Positions 18,956 to 29,369 of a stretch of DNA of 64,000 nt are shown piece by piece. Location of the stretch: positions 317,209-381,208 of the forward strand of contig NZ_KN150747.1 in assembly GCF_000754815.1 (NCBI RefSeq), in the 5' to 3' direction. Within the stretch, counting starts at the first letter, position 1. Each line of letters starts with the position of its first letter. The position numbers and the translations under genes were made by a program. This stretch comes from Yersinia ruckeri ATCC 29473. Lineage in GTDB: Bacteria; Pseudomonadota; Gammaproteobacteria; Enterobacterales; Enterobacteriaceae. The notes beneath the pieces were generated by a model. It saw only the letters and a list, made by a program, of their open reading frames with translations, ran no database searches and was not told the DNA's origin.

Positions 18956-19191
18956 TTATCGATTCCCTTTAATTGTTCGCAGTAGTGAGTAATGCGTGAA
19001 AGAGGCATGATAGAAGGAAAATTAACATTGTTTTATTTTAAATAAAAGAATTTAATTTATTGCTTTAATTAATTATATTTATTTATATTATTAATTATAT
19101 TGGTAACTGTATCAGGTGGAGTGAACCAGAAGCTATTAATTAATAGCCTCTGAGTGTATTAAATTGGGTTGCATGAAGATATGTTATTTAA
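18956..19191. other. AT-rich spacer between the four-gene operon and prkB
   Basis: About 235 very AT-rich bases that must contain the promoter of the four-gene operon and the end of prkB. A perfect 16-bp palindrome, GCTATTAATTAATAGC, lies at 19132-19147. I could not identify a convincing sigma-70 pair on the minus strand. The base composition differs sharply from prkB and supports acquisition of the cluster. Confidence 0.5.
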
Positions 19192-20061
19192 TTATCCAAT
19201 TTTCTTTCCTTCCAATAATTGCTGAACTAATGGAGCCATAATTAACTCCATTGCCAGACCCATTTTCCCACCGGGTACTACCAATGTATTGATATTAGAG
19301 ATGAACGAGCCTTGTATCATTGCCAGCAGATAAGGAAAGTCGATTTGATCCAATCCGCGAAAGTGAATGACAACAAAACTTTCATCCAACGAAGGAATCG
19401 CTTTAGCGGCAAAAGGATTGGAGGTATCTACGGTAGGGACACGTTGAAAGTTAATATGGGTTCGGGAAAACTGAGGTGTAATATAATTGATGTAATCGTC
19501 CATTGAACGTACGACGGAATCCATCACGGCTTCACGAGAATGCCCCCGTTCGCCGGTGTCGCGCACCAGTTTCTGGATCCATTCCAAATTTACGATCGGG
19601 ACGACGCCAACGAGTAGGTCGACATGTTTGGCCACGTTGTGATGCTCGGTAACAACTCCACCATGCAATCCTTCATAAAATAGGACATCGGTTGGTTCAG
19701 GCAACGCTTCCCAAGGCGTGAAGGTACCTGGAACTTGGTTGTATGGCACCGCTTCATCGTAAGTATGCAGATATTTGCGCGAACGACCTTTGCCGTGCTC
19801 ACCGTATTCGATAACGCTTTTTTCCAGCAGGCCAAAATCATTGGCTTCAGGGCCGAAGTAACTGATATGACGACCTAAATCCCGTGCTTTACGAATCTCG
19901 GCGTCCATTTCTGGTCGGCTGTAACGATGAAAACTGTCACCTTCTATTTGCGCTGCTCGTATCTTTAGTTGTTGAAATATTTTACGAAAAGCCAGGCTGG
20001 TTGTGGTTGTACCTGCTCCGCTTGAACCTGTTACTGCAATAACCGGATATTTGGCTGACAT
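19192..20061 (-). CDS. prkB: phosphoribulokinase-like protein PrkB
   Basis: A 289-residue P-loop kinase, the same length as Escherichia PrkB, with Walker A TGSSGAGTTTTS near residue 11 and the family stretch QIEGDSFHRYSRPEMD. It belongs to the phosphoribulokinase/uridine kinase family; the physiological substrate in organisms without a Calvin cycle is not established. The neighbours yheU and yheT match Escherichia. Start ATG 20061. Confidence 0.95.
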   Translation of the reverse strand: MSAKYPVIAVTGSSGAGTTTTSLAFRKIFQQLKIRAAQIEGDSFHRYSRPEMDAEIRKARDLGRHISYFGPEANDFGLLEKSVIEYGEHGKGRSRKYLHTYDEAVPYNQVPGTFTPWEALPEPTDVLFYEGLHGGVVTEHHNVAKHVDLLVGVVPIVNLEWIQKLVRDTGERGHSREAVMDSVVRSMDDYINYITPQFSRTHINFQRVPTVDTSNPFAAKAIPSLDESFVVIHFRGLDQIDFPYLLAMIQGSFISNINTLVVPGGKMGLAMELIMAPLVQQLLEGKKIG

Positions 20062-20212
20062 AAGCGTTCTGCTCCGTAGAATTTCGATATTATTAGTATA
20101 TTTTTCAATTAACTATCGATTTTTTTACTCTGTAAAAAAGAACGATGGTCATGGCCGGAGAAAAATGGCGGATAGCTATTTTTAGGGTAAAGAGGAAGTT
20201 TTGTCATCTTGT

Positions 20213-20246
20213 TTCACTGAGGAATCTCGCTGGATTCCTCAGTGAA
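20213..20246. terminator. perfect hairpin between yheU and prkB
   Basis: A 14-bp perfect stem (TTCACTGAGGAATC at 20213-20226 and its complement at 20233-20246) with a 6-base loop, 20 bases after the yheU stop. There is no clear T run on the minus strand, so it may be a processing or stabilising hairpin rather than an efficient terminator. Confidence 0.55.
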
Positions 20247-20265
20247 TGGGGGAATGCGCGGTGGT

Positions 20266-20502
20266 TTACTCTTGTTCTTCTGTACCAGCCCGAAACTGTG
20301 ATTTAGGCATAATATTGATGGTTTCATGTAGTTCAGACCACACTAACACTGCCTCGCCATTCACCAGTTGGCGACGAACATCTGCAACTTTCTGCGCCAA
20401 AGTACGCTCTTGTTCGCCGTAGTCTGTGCCTTCGCGCAGTACAAAACTTTCCAACAGGTTTTCCAGTGTTTCGTTGTCTATGTGTTGCCAGGGGATAATC
20501 AC
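20266..20502 (-). CDS. yheU: YheU family protein (UPF0270)
   Basis: Small soluble protein of 78 residues of unknown function, close to Escherichia Yhe[19 protein letters not shown], then [15 protein letters not shown] and [14 protein letters not shown]. The GTG start at 20502 overlaps the yheT stop by four bases (GTGA) and has GGAG eight bases upstream, so yheT and yheU are translationally coupled. The C-terminal tail is a little longer than in Escherichia. Confidence 0.93.
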   Translation of the reverse strand: MIIPWQHIDNETLENLLESFVLREGTDYGEQERTLAQKVADVRRQLVNGEAVLVWSELHETINIMPKSQFRAGTEEQE

Positions 20503-21497
20503 TGCTGATACTCCAGATAAAGGGAAAGCCAGGTCGGAATACGTTGTTCCAGCCACATTTGTGGTTGTTTGATCGAGCCACCGACAAATCCAACGTGGCC
20601 GCCATGTTCAGTTAGCTGGTATTCAATATTTGCCGGTAATACCGCCGGATCGGGGATGACATCGGGCGTCATAAAGGGGTCGTCTTTGGCGTGGATAATC
20701 AGCAATGGGGTGCAGATTTGTGGCAATAGCGGCAAGGCGCTGCAACGTTGGTAATAGTCCAACGCATCGGTAAATCCATGCACTTTGGCCGTGATGACAT
20801 CGTCAAAATCCCGTATGCGCCGCAGATTCTTCAATTGGGACAAATCCAGTGGCAAACTACCTGGATAACTCAATAGCTTGCGGGTTGCATTGAGTTTAAG
20901 TTGACCCAGTAAATAGCGCTGATAAATACGCGAAAGCCCTTGTTCCAAACGGTCGGCGCAGGGTTCCAGCATCAAAGGTGCAGATACCACTACCGCGGCG
21001 TCCAATAGGCTATTTTCGCCGTGCTGTGCCAGATAGCAGGCCAACATATTGCCTCCTAGCGAGACACCGATGGCAGCGGTTGGAACTCGACCATAATGAT
21101 TCCGCAGCCATTGCAGGAAGAAACGGGCATCTTCTGTTTCGCCCGAATGATAAATTCTCGATTTACGATTCGGTTCCCCGCTACAGCCACGGAAATGCAT
21201 TACAACGGCGAGCCATCCCTGCTCCTGACATGCATGAAGTAAACCGTGAGCATAGGGGCTGTAGAAATTGCCTTCCAATCCATGAAACAGCGCAACGCGA
21301 GGTTTATCCTGAGCAAAAGCCGGATTTTCACTCCAAGCGAGATCGACAAAATCCCCATCCGGCAGCTCCAGTCTTTGCCAGTAGGGTTGAAGGCGCACCC
21401 TACGGCGAACCAGACGCGGTAATAGGGTCTGCAAATGTGGGTTACTTGCCCCGACGAGGGGGCGAAAAATCTCATACATATAGTGAATATAAATCAT
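20499..21497 (-). CDS. yheT: alpha/beta hydrolase YheT (AB hydrolase-4 type)
   Basis: A 332-residue alpha/beta hydrolase related to ABHD1/3-type esterases. The nucleophile elbow is GVSLGGNML (Ser), the acid lies in AKDDPFM (Asp) and the His in EHGGHVGF; the marker [11 protein letters not shown] is also present. The physiological ester is unknown. Two in-frame ATGs (21497 and 21479) could start it; 21497 has AAGAG at a usable distance. It is divergent from lysE-type gene at 21582. Confidence 0.93.
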   Translation of the reverse strand: MIYIHYMYEIFRPLVGASNPHLQTLLPRLVRRRVRLQPYWQRLELPDGDFVDLAWSENPAFAQDKPRVALFHGLEGNFYSPYAHGLLHACQEQGWLAVVMHFRGCSGEPNRKSRIYHSGETEDARFFLQWLRNHYGRVPTAAIGVSLGGNMLACYLAQHGENSLLDAAVVVSAPLMLEPCADRLEQGLSRIYQRYLLGQLKLNATRKLLSYPGSLPLDLSQLKNLRRIRDFDDVITAKVHGFTDALDYYQRCSALPLLPQICTPLLIIHAKDDPFMTPDVIPDPAVLPANIEYQLTEHGGHVGFVGGSIKQPQMWLEQRIPTWLSLYLEYQQ

Positions 21498-21581
21498 GCA
21501 ATTGCTCTTGTATGATCAATATCACACTGTTAGCTTCATTGATATATCGCATCTATTCCAAAGGTAAGAGGCACCCGCGTT

Positions 21582-22184
21582 ATGGCGCTGAGTTTATTTC
21601 TTTCAATGTTGGGATTTCTTTGGGTTGCCGCAATCACGCCGGGTCCGAATAATATGTTGTTGACCGCATCTGGCGCGAACTTTGGATTTTCCCGATCCAT
21701 TTGGTTGATGCTGGGAATTATGCTGGGCATGCAAAGTGTGCTGTTATTGGTGGCATTCGGCGTGGGTAGCCTGATTCTGATTTACCCTTCGCTACATTTT
21801 GCCTTAAAGGTATTGGGGAGCCTTTATTTACTGTGGTTGGCATGGAAAGTGGCCACTTCGGTATATCAACCATTGGAAACGGATATGGCACCTCCCAAGC
21901 CGATACGTTTATATCAGGGTTGGTTACTACAGTTTCTTAATCCAAAAGCCTGGTTGATGGCACTAGGCTCGGTGGCCAGCTTTAGTCTGGTTGGAGAGGC
22001 TTATAATCATTCCATCCTGATGATTAGCCTGGGGATGTTTTTGGTCAATCTGGTGTGCAGCACTATCTGGCTGGGATTTGGCAGCGTGATTGGACGCATG
22101 TTACGTAGCCGTCGTGCATGGTTCACTTTCAATATCTCGATGGGGATACTGACTGCGGCCTGCGTGCTGCTTATTTGGCATTAA
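21582..22184 (+). CDS. LysE/RhtB-family amino-acid exporter
   Basis: Inner-membrane exporter of 200 residues with about six hydrophobic segments. The family signature AAITPGPNNMLLTASGANFG is near the N terminus, and FLNPKAWLMALG marks the second half. LysE-family members export amino acids or related metabolites; the substrate here is unknown. The ATG at 21582 has GGTAAGAGG upstream. This gene and the two glycosyltransferases after it lie between yheT and yheS, which are adjacent in Escherichia. Confidence 0.9.
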   Translation: MALSLFLSMLGFLWVAAITPGPNNMLLTASGANFGFSRSIWLMLGIMLGMQSVLLLVAFGVGSLILIYPSLHFALKVLGSLYLLWLAWKVATSVYQPLETDMAPPKPIRLYQGWLLQFLNPKAWLMALGSVASFSLVGEAYNHSILMISLGMFLVNLVCSTIWLGFGSVIGRMLRSRRAWFTFNISMGILTAACVLLIWH

Positions 22185-22257
22185 TCACGCGAATGGTTTT
22201 CTGCATCCTGAGGTACGAATCCAACCAAGTTATGCATCAGGCGACACTATTGGGTAA

Positions 22258-22276
22258 CAGACCGGTTATCGGTCTG
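22258..22276. terminator. hairpin between lysE-type gene and GT9 gene
   Basis: A 7-bp perfect stem (CAGACCG / CGGTCTG) with loop GTTAT in the convergent gap between the exporter and the glycosyltransferase. The following T content is poor (AGATTTC), so termination is only likely. Confidence 0.45.
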
Positions 22277-22338
22277 AGATTTCTGAAGATTAACCATCGA
22301 TTAGCACGAGCGAGAATATTGCTAGATCATTATCGGCG

Positions 22339-23322
22339 TTAGCCGTTGAGCTCATTTGCCAATTTATGTACTGCGGTTTCTACGGCATCAACGCTAATAT
22401 CTTCAACCCGTGACCCAGCATAAACCATGACATGGCGGACTAATGGATACCAGCGCAGGTATTTCTCTGGCCGTGCCTCAAATAATGCCACGACTGGAAT
22501 ATCGAGTGCTGCACTGAGATGGACAGGGGCACTATCAGCAGAAATAACCAGATCCAATTGACTCATTGCCGCCACTAAATCGGGTATTGATGGAGTGGCC
22601 AGCCAGCGAGCAGTAACCTCGCCAAGCTGTCGCTCGGTTGGATGGTCTGCTGGGTCATGAAATATTAACAGTTCCATTTGTGGCGATAACTTGGTCGCCA
22701 GCGCATGCCATTTATCCCAACTCCAGCGACGTTGTTCAGATTTATTAGAGATAAACAGGCCTACCCGCAGTTTGCTTTTTACACCTAAATCATGCTGCCA
22801 TTTAGCTTGCAACTGTGGTTCTGGGTAAATATGAAGTCGCAGGCTACTGATATCTGGATAGCCCAGCTCTGGCAACAATGCAAAACCTGACAGCGCTTCA
22901 TGGCGTACCGCTCGATTAGCAATATGGTCAGAATTGCGGTCATCAAATTCTGTTGCTTTGGTGTGCCAACGGCAGTCAGATACATTAAGTTGTTTGGCGA
23001 ATTGGATACTATTTTTGTTCATGCCACCGTTAGGAATGACCAACATATCGAAACGCAGGCGGCGCAAGCGCCAGATCAGCGCCAAGCGGTCAAAAATAGC
23101 TGCCAGTTTACCCGGGCGCAGGTTCCGCTCGCACTGTTTACTGTAAACATAGGTATGTATCGCACTGATATCCGGATTGTTTTTTAGTGCTTCCTGATTA
23201 TATTTATTAGCTAATACATGGATTTCGGCCGCTGGCCAGCGTTGTTTCATTGCATGAATTAATGCGGTGGTACATACCATATCACCAAGGAAATCAATCC
23301 GGATTACCAATATGCGATGCAT
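22339..23322 (-). CDS. glycosyltransferase family 9 (heptosyltransferase-like)
   Basis: A 327-residue GT9 enzyme of the LPS heptosyltransferase family (GT-B fold). The start MHRILVIRIDFLGDMVCTT has the family N-terminal loop (RxDxxGDxxxT), and LDLVISADSAPVHLSAAL has the nucleotide-sugar side motif ending PVVALF. GT9 members add heptose or similar sugars to the LPS core on the cytoplasmic face. It is not one of the canonical waaC/waaF genes by context and its acceptor is unknown. The GT2 gene upstream on the same strand is 155 bases away and may act in the same glycan. Confidence 0.88.
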   Translation of the reverse strand: MHRILVIRIDFLGDMVCTTALIHAMKQRWPAAEIHVLANKYNQEALKNNPDISAIHTYVYSKQCERNLRPGKLAAIFDRLALIWRLRRLRFDMLVIPNGGMNKNSIQFAKQLNVSDCRWHTKATEFDDRNSDHIANRAVRHEALSGFALLPELGYPDISSLRLHIYPEPQLQAKWQHDLGVKSKLRVGLFISNKSEQRRWSWDKWHALATKLSPQMELLIFHDPADHPTERQLGEVTARWLATPSIPDLVAAMSQLDLVISADSAPVHLSAALDIPVVALFEARPEKYLRWYPLVRHVMVYAGSRVEDISVDAVETAVHKLANELNG

Positions 23323-23477
23323 TGCAACCTATTCCTGTAGATATACTGCTGCTCTGTTGAGGGAATAGATTTATCTATGACATAGCTTTAAGCAATATAT
23401 TTATTGGATACATTTGGATTTTATCCCTGTTTCAAGGCTATTTTACGTCAATGATTATGCTGGTTCTCTTAACCGGA

Positions 23478-24464
23478 TTATTGATGTTTTTGCCTTACAC
23501 ATAACCTAAAAAACAGGATACAGCGGATTGCTCGCCAGTATTCGCGCGGGGTTACCGCTCCCAACCATATTAGTCTCGGCAATTTCAGCGCAATAAATTG
23601 CTTGGCCAACTGAGTGCGTACTGGTGGGGAGGTTATTTTTTTGCGTAGTAAACCAAACAGGTGACCACTTTCTTGGTTGATATGACGTAGTAGTGCGCGC
23701 CGTAAACGCGCTGGAGCGGTGGTAGCCGTGTTGATTAACGCCGATAAAATAGCCAGATAGCTTTCCGCTCGACGTTGCAAAGTTTGCGGCGACGGGGTTT
23801 GGGTAATAGATTGCGGATTGGTGCGATAACCATAAAAAGGGGTCGCGCAGAACCCAATACGTTGTGCTGCCAGTGCCAAATATGTCGTCCACAAAATATC
23901 TTCATGTAGCATTTGTGGAATAAAGGCGAATTGATGAGTCACGATAAATTCACGTCGAATCAGCTGTAGCCAGGCATAATGAGGCCATTCTTGTTGCTCA
24001 ACACAGTGAATAATCCAACTGGAGCCATCCAGTATCATCCCCCAGGTTTGTTTGTGCAGAAGTGGCGGGGATAGCGCGGGATTAGGGTCAGTAGTGAAGC
24101 TGTAGCCATTACCGATTAACATCTCCAGTTGTTGTGCCGTAGCCTGCGTTAACCAGGTTTTCAACGCTTCAGGAGCCAGCCAATCATCACAGTCGGCAAA
24201 AGCAATCCATTGACCGCTGGCATAGCGGATTCCCGTATTACGGGCAACGGACAAACCTTGATTGGACTGATGAATAACCTGAATGCGTGGGTCATTTAAC
24301 GCGTGATTGGCTAGAATTTGCGCACTCTTATCACTGGAACCGTCATTGACTGCGATAATTTCAATAGATACGCCTGTCTGGCTACTCAACGAGTCGAGTA
24401 ACGTAGACAGGTAAGCCTCACCGTTGAATACGGGAACGATAATACTGATATCAATTTTTCTCAT
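23478..24464 (-). CDS. glycosyltransferase family 2
   Basis: A 328-residue GT-A glycosyltransferase. N-terminal motif ISIIVPVFNGEAYL, then AVNDGSSDKS, and the metal-binding DCDDW (residues 91-95) after ARNTGI; this is the standard GT2 catalytic half. The C-terminal half has no recognisable domain and ends in a basic, weakly hydrophobic segment. Together with the GT9 gene downstream it suggests modification of a surface glycan such as LPS core. Start ATG 24464. Confidence 0.9.
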   Translation of the reverse strand: MRKIDISIIVPVFNGEAYLSTLLDSLSSQTGVSIEIIAVNDGSSDKSAQILANHALNDPRIQVIHQSNQGLSVARNTGIRYASGQWIAFADCDDWLAPEALKTWLTQATAQQLEMLIGNGYSFTTDPNPALSPPLLHKQTWGMILDGSSWIIHCVEQQEWPHYAWLQLIRREFIVTHQFAFIPQMLHEDILWTTYLALAAQRIGFCATPFYGYRTNPQSITQTPSPQTLQRRAESYLAILSALINTATTAPARLRRALLRHINQESGHLFGLLRKKITSPPVRTQLAKQFIALKLPRLIWLGAVTPREYWRAIRCILFFRLCVRQKHQ

Positions 24465-24524
24465 GTCGTAATCATCCTAAAATTACGGCAATCGTCATGT
24501 TATTAAACCTTAAATACCTTAAAA

Positions 24525-26426
24525 TTAGCGGGTCAGTGACTCTAATTGCTCTTGTGCATCCAGCCAGTGCATTTCAGTTTCCTCCAGCTTGGATTTCACT
24601 TGTATCTGTTGTTGCAAGCACTGTGTCAGATCGGCCTTACGGGAAATATCGTATAAGGCTGAGTCTGCCAGTTGCTGCTCCACGGCAGCCAGCTCTGCGC
24701 TGAGTTTATCCATCTGCTTTTCCAGTGTCATGATTTGCTTACGCAATGGCTGTGTCTGCGTGCGCAATTCAGCTTCACGACGTTTTTGATCTTTACGTTG
24801 TTGTGCGCTGTTGGCAGAGACTTCTTTCGCTGGATTATCTTGTTGACTTTGCTGACGTTGAGCATCAACCAGCCATTGTTGATAGTCCTCCAGATCGCCA
24901 TCGAACTGCTCGACTTTTCCGTCGTGTACCAGATAGAGATCGTCAGTGGTTGAACGCAGTAAGTGGCGATCATGGGAAACCACCACCAGCGCGCCTTCAA
25001 AATCGATCAGCGCTTCAGTCAGTGCTTGGCGCATATCCAAATCCAGATGGTTGGTCGGTTCATCCAGCAGTAGCAAGTTTGGTCGTTGCCAGATAATCAG
25101 AGCCAGTACCAAACGTGCTTTTTCACCACCGGAGAAGCGTGCAGTCGGATCGGTAACCTGATCGCCCTGAAAACCGTAGCCCCCCAAATAATCACGCAGT
25201 TGCTGTTCTGATTCTTTCGGTGCCAGACGCGTCATATGCTGTAGCGGTGATTCATCTGCACGCAGAAATTCCAGTTGATGCTGGGCGAAGTAGCCCAGTT
25301 TGATGCCTTTGGATAAGCCAATTTCACCGCTTTGTGGCTCAAGTGTGCCGGCGAGTAACTTAATCAGTGTCGATTTCCCCGCGCCGTTGCGGCCTAACAG
25401 ACCGATGCGGGAACCGGGCACCAGATTCAACTTGATGGATTGCAGAATGGTTTTATCACCATAACCCGCGCTGACCTTTTCCATGCGTAACAGCGGATCC
25501 GGCAGGCTTTCAGGTGTGCGGAAACTGAAACGGAACGGATTATCAACATGTGCGGGGGCGATCATCTCCATACGTTCCAACATCTTGATTCGGCTCTGTG
25601 CTTGTTTGGCCTTGGTCGCCTGGGCGCGGAACCGATCGATATAGTGTTGCAGATGAGCGACTTTTTCCTGCTGATTTTGATACATGGATTGTTGTTGCGC
25701 CAGTTTGGTCGCGCGCTGGCGTTCGAAGGATGAATAGTTTCCGGTGTATTCATTCAGCGATTGTTGTTCAATATGCAGAATTTTATCGATAATAGGATCA
25801 AGAAAATCCCGATCGTGAGAAATCAGAACCAGTGTGCCGGGATAGCTTTTCAGCCATTTCTCCAGCCAGATAACGGCATCCAAATCCAAATGGTTGGTCG
25901 GTTCGTCCAGTAGCAGCAAATCAGAGCGGCACACCAAAGCCTGCGCCAGATTCAGGCGCATACGCCAGCCGCCGGAGAAAGAGCGCACTGGTTGTTGTAG
26001 CTGCTCCTGTGAGAACCCCAGGCCGTTTAACAGACTGGCGGCGCGTGACTGAATAGTCCAAGCCTGGATAGCGTCCAGTTTCCCATGCACTGTAGCAATG
26101 GCGTGACCGTCATTTTTTTCATTGGCGATCTTTAATTCGGATTCTAACTGACGAAACTCACGATCACCGTCGATAACATACTCTATCGCCGGTATATCCA
26201 GTGCTGGAGTTTCCTGATTAACCCAAGCCAATGCCCAATTACTCGGAAAGGTTGCGTTGCCCCCATCGGCGCCCATTTCGCCTTTCAGTAACGCCAGCAG
26301 GGTTGATTTGCCACAGCCGTTTTTACCGACCAACCCGATTTTTTGCCCTGGGTTTACAGTCGCGGTGGCATTGTCCAGTAAGACGCGGGTACCGCGTCGA
26401 ATTTGAAGCGAGGAGAAAACAATCAT
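24525..26426 (-). CDS. yheS: ABC-F family ATPase YheS
   Basis: A 633-residue soluble protein with two ABC ATPase domains and no membrane part, as in the ABC-F group that acts on ribosomes. Walker A motifs are GKNGCGKST and GRNGAGKST; signature motifs are SGGWRMRLNLAQAL and SGGEKARLVLAL; both Walker B motifs read LLLLDEPTNHLD. A coiled C-terminal tail rich in Gln/Lys follows. The Escherichia protein is 637 residues. YheS is linked to relief of ribosome stalling. Start ATG 26426. Confidence 0.96.
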   Translation of the reverse strand: MIVFSSLQIRRGTRVLLDNATATVNPGQKIGLVGKNGCGKSTLLALLKGEMGADGGNATFPSNWALAWVNQETPALDIPAIEYVIDGDREFRQLESELKIANEKNDGHAIATVHGKLDAIQAWTIQSRAASLLNGLGFSQEQLQQPVRSFSGGWRMRLNLAQALVCRSDLLLLDEPTNHLDLDAVIWLEKWLKSYPGTLVLISHDRDFLDPIIDKILHIEQQSLNEYTGNYSSFERQRATKLAQQQSMYQNQQEKVAHLQHYIDRFRAQATKAKQAQSRIKMLERMEMIAPAHVDNPFRFSFRTPESLPDPLLRMEKVSAGYGDKTILQSIKLNLVPGSRIGLLGRNGAGKSTLIKLLAGTLEPQSGEIGLSKGIKLGYFAQHQLEFLRADESPLQHMTRLAPKESEQQLRDYLGGYGFQGDQVTDPTARFSGGEKARLVLALIIWQRPNLLLLDEPTNHLDLDMRQALTEALIDFEGALVVVSHDRHLLRSTTDDLYLVHDGKVEQFDGDLEDYQQWLVDAQRQQSQQDNPAKEVSANSAQQRKDQKRREAELRTQTQPLRKQIMTLEKQMDKLSAELAAVEQQLADSALYDISRKADLTQCLQQQIQVKSKLEETEMHWLDAQEQLESLTR

Positions 26427-26692
26427 AGAGTGCCGTATGTTTAGAGTATGTTAAATTGTCATCATAATAAGGTATCCCTGGTATTTAAAGTCGCCGGGGA
26501 TTGGCTACACTACTTATCCTCATGACTTGATTGAATAAGCTTGCCGGAGGTCGTTAGCTTGCCTCCTACCTGTAACGCCAATTACGTTGGGTACATTATG
26601 TTGGTTACAAACAGGGCGTCAAACGTCCTATTTTTAGTCTTTGCGACGCATGGTAACGGAAAACCCGCACCCTGACGACGCTTTGGAGGGGA

Positions 26693-27247
26693 ATGATGTC
26701 ACCGCCGCCGAAGGTTTTGCTGCTATATGCCCATCCGGAATCACAGGACTCAGTGGCAAACCGGGTTTTACTACAGCCGGTAAAACAGTTGGAGCATGTC
26801 ACTGTGCACGATCTTTATGCACATTATCCGGATTTTTTTATTGATGTTCACCACGAGCAACAACTGCTGCGTGAGCACCAGGTTATTGTTTTTCAGCACC
26901 CACTTTATACTTATAGCTGCCCGGCATTACTGAAAGAATGGCTGGATCGTGTTTTGGCGCGCGGATTTGCCAATGGCGTTGGCGGTAATGCACTACGGGG
27001 CAAGTATTGGCGTTCGGTGATTACCACTGGCGAGCCGGAAGGGGCTTATCGGGTCGGCGGTTATAATCAGTATCCGATGGTTGATATTTTACGGCCGTTC
27101 GAATTGACGGCGTCCATGTGTCATATGCACTGGATTGAGCCAATGATTATTTATTGGGCGCGGCGGCAAAAACCGGAAGTGTTGAGCAGCCATGCTCAGG
27201 CCTATGCTGAGTGGCTATCATCACCTTTGCGATTGGGAGGGCAATAA
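26693..27247 (+). CDS. kefG: KefG, activator of glutathione-gated K+ efflux
   Basis: Flavodoxin-like quinone-oxidoreductase-type protein of 184 residues that binds and activates KefB. The stretch [19 protein letters not shown] and [19 protein letters not shown] are family motifs. Its stop is two bases before the kefB start, so the pair is an operon. The ATG at 26693 (MMSPP) matches the Escherichia start; the next codon is also ATG (26696) and is better spaced from GGAGGG at 26685-26690. Confidence 0.95.
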   Translation: MMSPPPKVLLLYAHPESQDSVANRVLLQPVKQLEHVTVHDLYAHYPDFFIDVHHEQQLLREHQVIVFQHPLYTYSCPALLKEWLDRVLARGFANGVGGNALRGKYWRSVITTGEPEGAYRVGGYNQYPMVDILRPFELTASMCHMHWIEPMIIYWARRQKPEVLSSHAQAYAEWLSSPLRLGGQ

Positions 27248-27249
27248 TT

Positions 27250-29055
27250 ATGGAAGGTTCGCCGCTATTAACCGCAATTATACTGTTTTTGTTTGCCGCA
27301 GTGGTTGCGGTTCCCATTGCACAGCGGCTAGGAATGGGGGCGGTATTGGGATACCTGATTGCGGGTATTGCCATTGGCCCGTGGGGGCTCGGTTTTATTC
27401 GTGATGTGGATGAGATTCTCCATTTCTCTGAATTGGGCGTGGTTTTCCTGATGTTCATCATCGGCCTGGAATTGAATCCGGCCAAGCTTTGGCAGCTCAG
27501 ACGCTCGATTTTTGGCGTTGGCGCAGGACAAGTGGCGATCACGGCAGCGGTATTGGGCGCGTTGCTCTACTTTACCCATTTTTCCTGGCAGGCCGCAGTG
27601 ATCGGCGGTGTTGGTTTGGCGATGTCGTCCACCGCGATGGCGCTGCAATTGATGCGTGAAAAAGGGATGAACCGTAATGAAGGCGGTCAACTCGGTTTCT
27701 CCGTACTGCTATTTCAGGATATTGCCGTGATTCCCGCATTGGCGCTGATTCCCATTTTGGCGGGCGGCGGCGGTGCCAATGACTGGGCAAAAATTGGTCT
27801 GAAAGTCGCGGCATTTGCCGTGATGCTAATTGGTGGCCGCTATCTGCTGCGTCCGCTATTTCGCTATATCGTGGCGTCTGGAGTCAGGGAGGTCTTCACT
27901 GCCGCAGCGTTATTGGTGGTATTAGGATCGGCGTTGTTTATGGACGCGCTGGGTTTGTCGATGGCATTGGGCACTTTTATCGCCGGTATTCTGTTGGCTG
28001 AAAGCGAGTTTCAGCACGAATTGGAAATTGCGATCGAGCCATTCAAGGGATTATTGCTGGGGTTATTTTTCATTTCCGTCGGTATGGCGCTGAATATAGG
28101 TGTTATTTTTACGCATTTGCTGGAAGTGCTGCTTGGCGTTCTGGCGTTGGTTGCGATTAAAATGACGGTACTTTACGGCTTGGCGCGGGGATTCGGGCTA
28201 CACCGTTCGGTGCGTCTTCAATTTGCCGGCGTACTCAGTCAGGGGGGGGAATTTGCCTTCGTACTCTTCTCGGCAGCCTTCAGCCAGCATGTGCTGACAG
28301 GAGACCAACTGGCGCTGCTGTTGGTTATTGTCACGCTGTCCATGATGACCACACCGCTGTTGATGCAGAGCATCGACCGTATTCTTTCCCGACGCTATAA
28401 CGCACCCGATGAAAACGACGAAAAACCCTTTGTGGAAGACAATGATCCGCAGGTTATCGTGGTGGGATTTGGGCGCTTCGGTCAGGTTATCGGCCGATTA
28501 CTGATGGCCAATAAAATGCGGATTACCGTGCTGGAGCGTGATGTCAGCGCCGTCGGTGTCATGCGCAAATATGGTTATAAGGTTTATTACGGCGATGCGA
28601 CGGAATTGGAGCTGCTACGTGCTGCCGGCGCAGATAAAGCCAAAGCGATAGTGATTACCTGCAATGAGCCAGAAGACACCATGACTTTGGTGCATTTGTG
28701 TCAGCAACATTTCCCTAACCTGCATATTTTGGCTCGTGCCAGAGGCCGTGTGGAGGCGCATGAGTTATTGCAAAACGGAGTGAAAGATTTTAGCCGCGAA
28801 ACCTTCTCCAGTGCGCTGGAGTTGGGGCGCAAAACACTATTGGAATTGGGGATGCATCCCCATCAGGCTTATCGGGCACAGCAACATTTCCGCCGGCTGG
28901 ATATGCGAATGCTGCGCGAATTAGTGCCGCAGCATCATGGTGATGTGGCGCAGATTTCCAGAGTAAAAGAGGCCCGCCGCGAACTGGAAGATATTTTCCA
29001 ACGGGAAATGCTGCATGAAAGCAGGCAGCTCGATGGTTGGGATGAATACGAGTAA
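27250..29055 (+). CDS. kefB: glutathione-regulated potassium efflux antiporter KefB
   Basis: Inner-membrane K+/H+ antiporter of 601 residues that protects against electrophiles when gated by glutathione adducts. The first ~390 residues form the CPA2 membrane domain with about 12 hydrophobic segments; from [18 protein letters not shown] onwards is the RCK-N Rossmann domain that binds nucleotide and glutathione, followed by a charged tail. The ATG at 27250 gives MEGSPLL, as in Escherichia. kefG precedes it and yheV follows by 16 bases. Confidence 0.97.
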   Translation: MEGSPLLTAIILFLFAAVVAVPIAQRLGMGAVLGYLIAGIAIGPWGLGFIRDVDEILHFSELGVVFLMFIIGLELNPAKLWQLRRSIFGVGAGQVAITAAVLGALLYFTHFSWQAAVIGGVGLAMSSTAMALQLMREKGMNRNEGGQLGFSVLLFQDIAVIPALALIPILAGGGGANDWAKIGLKVAAFAVMLIGGRYLLRPLFRYIVASGVREVFTAAALLVVLGSALFMDALGLSMALGTFIAGILLAESEFQHELEIAIEPFKGLLLGLFFISVGMALNIGVIFTHLLEVLLGVLALVAIKMTVLYGLARGFGLHRSVRLQFAGVLSQGGEFAFVLFSAAFSQHVLTGDQLALLLVIVTLSMMTTPLLMQSIDRILSRRYNAPDENDEKPFVEDNDPQVIVVGFGRFGQVIGRLLMANKMRITVLERDVSAVGVMRKYGYKVYYGDATELELLRAAGADKAKAIVITCNEPEDTMTLVHLCQQHFPNLHILARARGRVEAHELLQNGVKDFSRETFSSALELGRKTLLELGMHPHQAYRAQQHFRRLDMRMLRELVPQHHGDVAQISRVKEARRELEDIFQREMLHESRQLDGWDEYE

Positions 29056-29071
29056 TACCGGAGAGACAATC

Positions 29072-29275
29072 ATGTCCGTAACCCGTAAACGATTTATTGC
29101 TGGCGCGACCTGCCCGCAGTGTAAGGCCATGGATACGCTCGCTTTATGGCGGGAGGATCAGGTAGAAGTCGTGGAATGTGTGAAGTGTGGTCATCATCAG
29201 CGACAAACCGATCAGCAGGTCAATCAGCATGTCCGCCCGAAAGAGCAAGTTATCGGTATTTTTGATCCAAAGTAG
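29072..29275 (+). CDS. yheV: YheV-family zinc-ribbon protein
   Basis: A 67-residue protein of unknown function with two Cys-x-x-Cys pairs (CPQCKA near residue 14 and CVKCGH near residue 36), likely a zinc ribbon. The ATG at 29072 gives MSVTRKRFIAGA as in Escherichia and is 16 bases after kefB, so it is probably the third gene of that operon. Confidence 0.93.
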   Translation: MSVTRKRFIAGATCPQCKAMDTLALWREDQVEVVECVKCGHHQRQTDQQVNQHVRPKEQVIGIFDPK

Positions 29276-29369
29276 CGTTATCTGCAGTGATTTTTTATGC
29301 TGAAGGGTACAGGGGGTCAGATTTCCGCTACAATCTGTGCCAATTTTTGTTCCAAGGGTAGGAGATGTC

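Noticed and set aside
20978..21652. Plus-strand open frame of 224 codons across yheT and the lysE-type start
   Set aside because: Antisense to yheT, which has clear catalytic motifs; the translated sequence has no recognisable features.
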